A stretch of 7,849 bases of DNA, taken from the NCBI GenBank assembly GCA_947470205.1, contig CANISK010000060.1, positions 1 to 7,849 on the forward strand. Reading direction: 5' to 3'. Of this stretch, positions 1 through 5,956 are shown piece by piece (the first letter of the stretch is position 1; each line of letters begins with the position of its first letter). Under the pieces are notes generated by a model. That model did no database searches and was not told the DNA's origin. It saw only the letters and a program-made list of their open reading frames with translations. Source of the stretch: Neisseriaceae bacterium (GTDB lineage Bacteria; Pseudomonadota; Gammaproteobacteria; Burkholderiales; UBA11063). A program made the position numbers and the translations under genes.

Positions 1-2
1 AT

Positions 3-179
3 AAAACCAATAACACTCAATCGCCATGGCTAGTTTATAATGTTTCTATTGAAAATGTAAGCTTGGTTGGAACATATCGAAATCAATTTAATGAAATTAT
101 ACAAAATAATAAAATTGATGGACTAATTAAACAATTGTCAGACAAAGTGGCAAGTTTAGAAAAAACCAAAACAAAATAA
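3..179 (+). CDS. mlaC: MlaC, periplasmic phospholipid carrier (C-terminal end only, 5' partial)
   Basis: This is the last 58 codons of a gene that begins off the left edge. The frame is open from base 3 and ends with TAA at 177-179; the other two forward frames have stops in the first 35 bases. The encoded segment has the hallmark MlaC/Ttg2D ending: a W-x-V-Y-x-V block (SPWLVYNV), then NVSLVGTYRNQFNEII, then GLIKQL. In the family, MlaC is a soluble periplasmic protein that carries phospholipid between outer-membrane MlaA and the inner-membrane MlaFEDB transporter. The tail ends in a short Lys/Thr-rich stretch (KTKTK). Its presence fixes the identity of the operon that follows, and mlaF, mlaE and mlaD would be expected off the left edge. 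The family call is from recognised motifs and is secure despite the short length. Confidence 0.85.
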   Translation, partial: KTNNTQSPWLVYNVSIENVSLVGTYRNQFNEIIQNNKIDGLIKQLSDKVASLEKTKTK

Positions 180-222
180 TATAATCTAAGCATTTATTGA
201 TCTTACAGTGATATCACTTATT

Positions 223-2265
223 ATGCACATACTTTCTAGAATTACCATATTATTTATTATCTTGATTACTCAAGTATCATGCAATGGACATACAGATAAT
301 AATCAACCACCAATAAATAATCTAGTTAAACTTATTGATTATAATTTTATTAACAAAAAAATGGCTAGAGTTACATTATTAGCACCACAAAAACATCAGT
401 TACGATCTAATGGTAGCATGACTGCAGGTGTTGATGATATATTGGATATTGGTGCATTGGCCTATCCAGCTCTTGGTCCATTGGCATCTATAGGTGATTG
501 GTTAAACAATACTACAACGGTAAACGGTTTCACTCAAACAATAAATAGCATGATGGGTGAAATACAAAATCTACAATCTCAAATTACCACACTACAAACA
601 GCGGTAAATTTTTTAAATTCAGATTTTATGAATTATGTTCGGGCTCAAACAGATGAAGAGGCAACTGCAGCTTACAATGATTTTATGAATTCTATTGGCG
701 CCATAACCAACCAGTCCACTGGTATATATTATATATTTTTGGCCAACACTGGTATTACTAATTTTAACGAACCAGTGAATTATACAAATTTAGTTAGTAA
801 TATTCCCCGTATAGATACAGCATTATCTGGACAAAGCGGATTTTTCACCACAAGTGTAAATAATATTTCTGACTCACAGTTACCAGCAAACGCTACAACT
901 CCAGTTTATAAATCTGTAGAAACCATTACTGGTTCAACTTTAGAGGTATTGTATCAACATATGCAAAGTTATCTATATATTAATTTACCAGAATTTCCTA
1001 ACCAAACAAGCAATATAGCACCGATGATAGAATCTTATAATAATCAAATTATGTATATTTATCAAATTGCCGCCCAAACATTACAAACAGCGTATTTGGT
1101 GGATGCTGGTATTAACCAAATTAATTATTGGCAGATGCGTTTAAACCCAAGTGGGCAATCACTTAATCAATTAGAAACCAATAATAATGTATTTTATCAT
1201 TACACTGGATTGCCACTTGCTAATGAGCAAACAGCATATACAAATGCGCAAACACAACTAGCTTATCTTTATGCGGCAAGATTTAACAATTTATATAGCA
1301 CTACCTTAAAATATATAGTATCTGATCAGCCGTTTAATAATTTTATTTATCCATCGGCTAAAACTGGTAATCAGGAAATTGATGAATTTTTAGCCAATTA
1401 TTCTTATGCAAATAATGTAAAATCAACCATCCCCAGTACTAATATGCAAGGTAGCACCGGGGCGCAAAATTTTCCCACCATTAATAACAACGGTAGTAAT
1501 ACAAGCACAACGGGTTTTATTTTTTACATGTACGATGGATTAAATCAATATACACAATGCCAAAATGCATTTTTAACTAATAACCAATTTTCCTCAACTA
1601 ACTGTCCATCTATATTTTCTGGTTATCCAATAGCTTCCAGTCCTGGGTTTTATGATGGACATCAATTACAAGTATGGTTTATGCCCATTAGCACCAATAA
1701 ACCAGTATTATCAGTACTCACCAACTTAGCCAGTCGTTGCAGTCTTTCTAATCAGACATGGAATGTAAAGTTTGCTTATGTTGCTTTTAACAATACTGCA
1801 GGATTTAGCTGTACAGTAATGCAAAATAATTTAAACACGTCCCCCAATCCAGCATTTATGCCTAATTGGTACTATAGTGCAAGCTCATCAGATCCACACA
1901 ATACATTTACATGGCAAACTAGAGGTGTTAATTATGAGTGGGTGCTTGGTGGTTCTGGAAGTCCCGAGTTAAACAATGGACAAATAACCCTAGAAACGGC
2001 ACAAACAGTTACTAATAGCAATTTTAGTTTTGGTATTAATTTTGCCAATTATTCTTCAGCTTTAATATTTCAGCCCAATATCAATGTTAGGGGCGGGATG
2101 GCTAACGTTAATTTTCCATTTTATTGCCCAACAATAGATCCTTTATGCTTCCCTTATAGTGGCAATCAGGGTGCTGGTATTTGTTTTGGTGGTCAATATA
2201 TAACAATTTATCAAAATGGTGAGTTAAATAATATAGGATTTATACAAAATAATGGTTCATGTTAA
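223..2265 (+). CDS. Unrecognised Asn-rich exported protein inside the mla operon (680 aa)
   Basis: I do not recognise this family. I chose ATG 223 because it gives a compact signal peptide (MHILSRITILFIILITQVSC); an in-frame GTG at 208 would add five residues. Neither start has a clear Shine-Dalgarno. Cys20 could be a lipid attachment site, but the lipobox is weak (Gln at -3, Val at -2, Ser at -1). After a short polar linker, residues about 70-365 look mostly helical, with a hydrophobic stretch near 76-94 and an unbroken heptad pattern at 103-135 (F, I, M, I, L, I, L, V, L, F). From about 430 on the chain is Gly/Ser/Asn/aromatic-rich and probably beta, with eight cysteines (446, 461, 506, 530, 635, 642, 654, 680), the last being the final residue. 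Asn is about 13% of residues; Lys plus Arg total only about 20. Such composition fits an exported, disulfide-bonded protein. It lies between mlaC and mlaB and overlaps mlaB by 7 nt. A helical-plus-beta toxin-like or envelope protein is possible, but function is unknown. Confidence 0.8.
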   Translation: MHILSRITILFIILITQVSCNGHTDNNQPPINNLVKLIDYNFINKKMARVTLLAPQKHQLRSNGSMTAGVDDILDIGALAYPALGPLASIGDWLNNTTTVNGFTQTINSMMGEIQNLQSQITTLQTAVNFLNSDFMNYVRAQTDEEATAAYNDFMNSIGAITNQSTGIYYIFLANTGITNFNEPVNYTNLVSNIPRIDTALSGQSGFFTTSVNNISDSQLPANATTPVYKSVETITGSTLEVLYQHMQSYLYINLPEFPNQTSNIAPMIESYNNQIMYIYQIAAQTLQTAYLVDAGINQINYWQMRLNPSGQSLNQLETNNNVFYHYTGLPLANEQTAYTNAQTQLAYLYAARFNNLYSTTLKYIVSDQPFNNFIYPSAKTGNQEIDEFLANYSYANNVKSTIPSTNMQGSTGAQNFPTINNNGSNTSTTGFIFYMYDGLNQYTQCQNAFLTNNQFSSTNCPSIFSGYPIASSPGFYDGHQLQVWFMPISTNKPVLSVLTNLASRCSLSNQTWNVKFAYVAFNNTAGFSCTVMQNNLNTSPNPAFMPNWYYSASSSDPHNTFTWQTRGVNYEWVLGGSGSPELNNGQITLETAQTVTNSNFSFGINFANYSSALIFQPNINVRGGMANVNFPFYCPTIDPLCFPYSGNQGAGICFGGQYITIYQNGELNNIGFIQNNGSC

Positions 2266-2567
2266 ATAATAATTTAGATATTAAAAGAAATAATATGGAA
2301 TATAATTTAAACAATATACTCACCATGCACTTCGTCAGCTGTGAGTTTAAAAAAATTCACAGCTTATTTAAATCAAAATTAAATTCTCATATAAATAATT
2401 TTGTTATCGATCTACAAAATATTATCACCATTGACTCCTCTGGAATTGCGTTATTAGTCGAAATACCCAATATTGCAAAAAGATACAATAAACAAATTAA
2501 ATATATAAATCATACTCAGGATATCCACACTCTTTGCAAAATATACTCAATTAAAATAGAGGCGTAA
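2259..2567 (+). CDS. mlaB: MlaB, STAS-domain subunit of the Mla phospholipid transporter
   Basis: A 102-aa single STAS-domain protein. The core is visible from about residue 48: a buried strand (FVIDLQNI), then IDSSGIALLVEI (57-69) and an amphipathic helix with basic residues (AKRYNK). The D-S-S-G turn matches the D-T-A-G turn of E. coli MlaB, so Ser60 sits where Thr52 does in that protein. In the family, MlaB is cytoplasmic, binds the MlaF ATPase and is needed for assembly and activity of MlaFEDB. The gene lies downstream of mlaC and before mlaA, which supports this over an anti-sigma-antagonist role. Start choice: ATG 2259 overlaps the upstream stop by 7 nt, suggesting translational coupling. 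ATG 2295, preceded by an AAAAGA stretch, is an alternative that removes 12 poorly conserved residues. The sequence is divergent, but the STAS motif is clear. Confidence 0.8.
   Translation: MLNNNLDIKRNNMEYNLNNILTMHFVSCEFKKIHSLFKSKLNSHINNFVIDLQNIITIDSSGIALLVEIPNIAKRYNKQIKYINHTQDIHTLCKIYSIKIEA
2558..2562 (+). promoter_or_regulatory. Ribosome binding site supporting the TTG start of mlaA
   Basis: AGAGG lies 6 nt before a TTG codon at 2569. The mlaA frame has a stop (TAG) at 2557-2559, and no ATG or GTG occurs before the mature MlaA domain. This site therefore decides the unusual TTG start. It sits within the last codons of mlaB, so the two genes are translationally adjacent. Confidence 0.6.
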
Positions 2568-2568
2568 G

Positions 2569-3315
2569 TTGCCACTTATTATAAAAATTATCCCACGGAT
2601 TAAACAACAAATCAAAAAAATTTATTATATTATAATTTTTATCTGTTGTGTATCCGTAATATGTGCCAATAATACCAATGACCCATATGAAACATATAAC
2701 AGAAAAATGTTTCATATAAATGTGCAGATAGATAAATATGCGATACGCCCCACTACCGTTTGGTATATAAATAATATGCCAGACCCAGTACAAGATGGTA
2801 CTAGTAATTTTTTTGATAATTTACAAGATTTTGTAACTCTTGGTAATGATATATTGCAGCTAAGAGGCATAGAAACCATGCAAACAACAATGAGGGTATC
2901 TATAAATTCTGTAATTGGTCTTGTAGGTCTTATTGATGTTGCCGCTAGTCTTGGACTTCCATCACATAAAAACACCTTTGGTAATACTATGAGAAGATAC
3001 GGATGGGAGAATTCTGATTATTTCATGATTCCCATCCTTGGTCCGTCTACCATAAGAGATACCATCGGGCTCGTTCCAGATATTTATTTTAATCCAACTT
3101 GGTATGTGCTTCGCAATAATGTATATATTTCAATTGGGTTATTTGTAATCGATGGGATTGATATGCGCGCAAAATACTTAGACACTGATAAGCTATTACT
3201 TACATCACTAGACCAGTATGCCACTGTACGAGATTTTTATTTACAATCTAAAAATCAAACCTCAGCACCAAAAGCTCCTGATGTGAGTATTGATGATATT
3301 ATTGATGGTAAATAA
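2569..3315 (+). CDS. mlaA: MlaA (VacJ), outer-membrane phospholipid removal protein
   Basis: A 248-aa MlaA/VacJ family protein. The family signature is clear: NDPYETYNRKMF (37-48), then IDKYAIRP (54-61), a SNFFDNL block (79-85) typical of the amphipathic ring helices, NSVIGLVGLIDVAA (113-126), a GWENSDYFMIPILGPST-like block (145-161) and a DSxxLL-type segment near 205-211. In E. coli, MlaA forms a doughnut in the outer leaflet with porins and passes mislocalised phospholipid to MlaC. The N-terminus is basic followed by a hydrophobic stretch (about 18-33), so it is exported. The three cysteines at 26, 27 and 32 do not form a good lipobox, so it may be cut by signal peptidase I rather than lipidated. 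Translation starts at TTG, one nucleotide after the mlaB stop, with a good AGAGG site. The C-terminus ends in an acidic tail (DDIIDGK). Linkage to mlaC and mlaB confirms the call. Confidence 0.93.
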   Translation: MPLIIKIIPRIKQQIKKIYYIIIFICCVSVICANNTNDPYETYNRKMFHINVQIDKYAIRPTTVWYINNMPDPVQDGTSNFFDNLQDFVTLGNDILQLRGIETMQTTMRVSINSVIGLVGLIDVAASLGLPSHKNTFGNTMRRYGWENSDYFMIPILGPSTIRDTIGLVPDIYFNPTWYVLRNNVYISIGLFVIDGIDMRAKYLDTDKLLLTSLDQYATVRDFYLQSKNQTSAPKAPDVSIDDIIDGK

Positions 3316-3407
3316 TTCAATAACTAATTCAAATTAGCTAGTAGCTACGCATACGCTCCACCTATATCAATCTAAAGTATTCCACTCTCGTTTGGTATTG
3401 ATTAAAA

Positions 3408-3413
3408 TATGAT
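3408..3413 (+). promoter_or_regulatory. Possible -10 element upstream of pyrH
   Basis: The 150-nt gap between mlaA and pyrH must contain the pyrH start signals unless there is read-through from mla. TATGAT matches the sigma-70 -10 consensus at five of six positions and lies 52 nt before the pyrH ATG. There is no convincing -35 box at the right spacing, and in AT-rich DNA such matches are common, so this is a weak call. A short stem (TAGCT/AGCTA, 3335-3347) lies just after mlaA but has no T-run. Confidence 0.2.
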
Positions 3414-3465
3414 AAACTAACACATGTATAGCCAAATTTAATTTATTTTATAGGATAAACCACTT

Positions 3466-4212
3466 ATGTTAAATTCCAAATCATTATATAGACGTATTTT
3501 AATTAAACTCTCTGGTGAGGCTTTAATGGGAGATGGTGTTGAATTATTTGATTCTAACGCTGTAACTGGCATTATGCAACAAATTAAAGACGTTGTAGAT
3601 TGTGGAATTGGCATTGGTATTGTAATTGGTGGGGGAAATATTATACGCGGCAATGAAGCGGATAAACTAAAACTCGATCGGATTAATGTTGACTATATGG
3701 GTATGCTGTCTACCATTATTAATGCCATCGCTCTTAAAGATTTTTTATCACAGGTGGATATTGGGGCGGTTATTTACTCGTCTATTGGCATGGGTAATGT
3801 GATAAAATCCTACAATCGAGAGGATGCATTAAAAGACCTAAATAATGATAATGTTGTAATATTCGCCGGAGGAACTGGCAATCCATTATTTACCACTGAT
3901 AGCGCTGCAGCACTTCGTGCCATTGAAATAAATGCTGACCTTATCATAAAAGCCACTAAAGTTGACGGTGTATATGATAGTGACCCAAAAATGAATCCAT
4001 CCGCAAAGAAATATAATCACCTAAGTTTCCTAGATGCAATTAATAAAAACCTCAAGATAATGGATTTAACCGCTTTTGATTTATGTAAAAATCATGGTAT
4101 TGATATCCATGTGTGTAATATCTTCACTCCAAATACACTCAAAGATGTGATATATGGTGAACCGATTGGCACTTTAATATACTCTTCGTCTTTGAAACCT
4201 GGATGTTGTTGA
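3466..4212 (+). CDS. pyrH: UMP kinase (UMP to UDP), PyrH
   Basis: A 248-aa bacterial UMP kinase of the amino-acid-kinase fold, slightly longer than the 241-aa E. coli enzyme. It phosphorylates UMP with ATP to give UDP in pyrimidine nucleotide synthesis, as a cytoplasmic hexamer in the family. Motifs in order: IKLSGEALMG (13-22, phosphate-binding Lys14), VIGGGNIIRG (53-62), DYMGMLST (76-83, UMP-binding Asp), FAGGTGNPLFTTDSA (133-147), KATKVDGVYDSDP (162-174, nucleotide base loop) and MDLTAFDLC (199-207). The start at ATG 3466 has AGGA 10 nt upstream. Catalytic motifs are intact. Residues lining the GTP activator site in E. coli appear replaced, and the C-terminus carries an extra tail ending in two cysteines. 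The usual tsf and frr neighbours are absent, and guaA follows after 64 nt. Confidence 0.96.
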   Translation: MLNSKSLYRRILIKLSGEALMGDGVELFDSNAVTGIMQQIKDVVDCGIGIGIVIGGGNIIRGNEADKLKLDRINVDYMGMLSTIINAIALKDFLSQVDIGAVIYSSIGMGNVIKSYNREDALKDLNNDNVVIFAGGTGNPLFTTDSAAALRAIEINADLIIKATKVDGVYDSDPKMNPSAKKYNHLSFLDAINKNLKIMDLTAFDLCKNHGIDIHVCNIFTPNTLKDVIYGEPIGTLIYSSSLKPGCC

Positions 4213-4276
4213 AAATAAAAAATTTATTCCCTATATACTACATTAAACCCTAATTTTATAAAAAATAAATAATACT

Positions 4277-5863
4277 ATGTCTAATTTACAAAATACTAAT
4301 AAAATATTGATTATCGATTTTGGTTCTCAATTGACACAATTAATCGCAAGACGTGTGCGTCAATTACAGGTGTACTGTGAAGTGTTACCTTATGACGTGA
4401 CTTCAGAAGATATTACACGATTTAATCCTCAGGGAGTGATATTATCCGGAGGGCCAAACTCTACATATGAAGATGATACCCCAAAAGCACCTGAAGTGAT
4501 TTTTACTCTAAATGTGCCAATTCTTGGGATATGCTATGGAATGCAAACTATGGCACTACAAATGGGTGGGATGGTAACCAATTCACCTGATCGTGAATTT
4601 GGTTTTGCGAAGATTTATAATATCACTTCTCAATTATTTGATGGTATTAATCATGACGATAATAGCACCAATGATATAAATGATGTTTCACGATACATGA
4701 ATGTGTGGATGAGCCATGGAGACAAAGTTACCGCTATTCCATATGGTTTTGAGGTGATAGGAAGCACATCGTCGTGCCCTGTTGCTGCTATGGTGAATCA
4801 TGATAAAAAATATTATGGCGTACAGTTCCACCCAGAAGTTACACATACACAAGATGGAATACGTTTACTACAAAATTTTGTATGTGGAATTTGTAAAATT
4901 ACACCATCTTGGAATATGCCAAATTTTCTAAATAACACAGTAGCGCAAATCAAAAAAACCGTGGGCAATGAACATGTAATCTTAGCACTTTCTGGTGGAG
5001 TGGATAGTTCTGTTGCTGCAGCTCTTATTGATCGGGCTATTGGTAAAAATTTGACTTGTATTTTTGTCGATACTGGACTGTTGAGATATAACGAAGCGCT
5101 GGATGTTATGAGGGCTTATCGGGAGAATTTGGGGCTGAATATCATAAAAATAGATGCAAGCGCAAGATTCTATGATGCATTGTCTGGGGTTACTGAACCT
5201 GAAGCTAAAAGAAAAATTATTGGAAAATTGTTTATTGATATTTTTGAGGAAGAGGCGCACAAAATCACATCGGCTAAATTTTTAGCCCAAGGTACTATAT
5301 ATCCAGATGTGATAGAATCTGCCAAAAATAGTAAGTCTTCACATAATATCAAGTCCCATCACAATGTGGGGGGATTACCTGACACTCTAAAGCTTGCCCT
5401 GCTTGAGCCACTGCGTGAGCTATTTAAGGATGAAGTGAGAAATCTTGGTATGGAGCTTGGGTTGCCTCATCATATGGTATATCGCCATCCATTTCCAGGC
5501 CCCGGCCTTGCACTTCGGATAATTGGAGAGATAAAAACTGAATATGTGAAGTTATTACAATTAGCTGATAAGATATTTATCGAAGAACTAAGGAAGAATG
5601 GATATTATGACAAGGTATCTCAGGCTTTTGCGGTGTTTTTACCTATTAAAACAGTGGGTGTTATGGGGGATTCTAGAACTTATGACTATGTAATTGCACT
5701 TCGTTCGGTGAATACTAGTGACTTCATGACAGCGAACTCATCTGAGCTTCCATTTAGCTTACTTACAAACATTGCAAACCGAATCACCAATGAAATTAAA
5801 GGGGTTAGCCGTGTGGTTTATGATATTAGTAGCAAACCACCAGCAACTATTGAATGGGAGTAA
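4277..5863 (+). CDS. guaA: GMP synthase (glutamine-hydrolysing), GuaA
   Basis: A 528-aa two-domain GMP synthase, close to the 525-aa E. coli length. It converts XMP, ATP and glutamine to GMP in the last step of guanine nucleotide synthesis, in the cytoplasm. The N-terminal class I glutamine amidotransferase (about 9-205) shows GICYGMQ with nucleophile Cys86, and His185 and Glu187 in VQFHPEV complete the triad. The ATP-pyrophosphatase domain begins with the P-loop SGGVDSS (239-245), followed by [12 protein letters not shown] (337-348) and [11 protein letters not shown] (358-368). The C-terminal dimerisation domain has [12 protein letters not shown] (403-414), [11 protein letters not shown] (446-456) and the standard ending [10 protein letters not shown] five-residue expansion, rich in Asp and Asn, occurs around 125-138 compared with E. 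coli. No clear Shine-Dalgarno precedes ATG 4277. guaB is not adjacent. Confidence 0.98.
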   Translation: MSNLQNTNKILIIDFGSQLTQLIARRVRQLQVYCEVLPYDVTSEDITRFNPQGVILSGGPNSTYEDDTPKAPEVIFTLNVPILGICYGMQTMALQMGGMVTNSPDREFGFAKIYNITSQLFDGINHDDNSTNDINDVSRYMNVWMSHGDKVTAIPYGFEVIGSTSSCPVAAMVNHDKKYYGVQFHPEVTHTQDGIRLLQNFVCGICKITPSWNMPNFLNNTVAQIKKTVGNEHVILALSGGVDSSVAAALIDRAIGKNLTCIFVDTGLLRYNEALDVMRAYRENLGLNIIKIDASARFYDALSGVTEPEAKRKIIGKLFIDIFEEEAHKITSAKFLAQGTIYPDVIESAKNSKSSHNIKSHHNVGGLPDTLKLALLEPLRELFKDEVRNLGMELGLPHHMVYRHPFPGPGLALRIIGEIKTEYVKLLQLADKIFIEELRKNGYYDKVSQAFAVFLPIKTVGVMGDSRTYDYVIALRSVNTSDFMTANSSELPFSLLTNIANRITNEIKGVSRVVYDISSKPPATIEWE

Positions 5864-5884
5864 TGCTTAATAGAAACAAAACAC

Positions 5885-5952
5885 TGTCATCGAATGCGGG
5901 GATCTAGTATAACGTTATAGGGCTTGGATTCCCGCATGCAATGGGAATGACA
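5885..5952. repeat. 68-bp interrupted palindrome, REP/MITE-like, between convergent guaA and coaBC
   Basis: The ends are TGTCAT (5885-5890) and its exact complement ATGACA (5947-5952). Inside, ATGCGGG (5894-5900) pairs with CCCGCAT (5931-5937), and the stem continues through GATC/GATT with a wobble pair. The centre is a perfect 12-bp palindrome, TATAACGTTATA (5908-5919). A second, alternative small hairpin uses ATTCCC (5928-5933) and GGGAAT (5943-5948), resembling the ATTCCC-N-GGGAAT repeats seen in several proteobacterial genomes (for example Neisseria dRS3). It is visibly more GC-rich than its surroundings. It starts 21 nt after the guaA stop and ends 4 nt before the coaBC stop, so it may also serve as a bidirectional transcription stop, although it lacks a T-run. 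Dispersal elsewhere in the genome is inferred, not seen. Confidence 0.65.
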
Positions 5953-5956
5953 ATGG

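Noticed and set aside
2551..2975. Two overlapping minus-strand open frames opposite mlaA
   Set aside because: They lie wholly antisense to a well-supported mlaA and have no family motifs or ribosome binding sites.
3335..3347. TAGCT/AGCTA stem after mlaA as a rho-independent terminator
   Set aside because: The stem is only 5 bp, is AT-containing and is not followed by a T-run.
3365..3403. ATCAAT...ATTGAT inverted repeat upstream of pyrH as an operator
   Set aside because: The arms are only 6 bp and far apart, and are expected by chance in AT-rich DNA.
3438..3653. Minus-strand open frame opposite the start of pyrH
   Set aside because: It is antisense to the conserved PyrH N-terminus, and its Ile/Pro-rich composition is what complementing Gly-rich kinase loops gives.
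4982..5352. Minus-strand open frames opposite guaA
   Set aside because: The plus strand encodes conserved GuaA motifs throughout; these are shadow frames.
5928..5948. An exact Neisseria dRS3 repeat and hence a Neisseria-like genome
   Set aside because: The spacer is 9 nt instead of 8, and the pattern ATTCCC-N-GGGAAT is short and shared by unrelated palindromes; the base composition also does not fit Neisseria.
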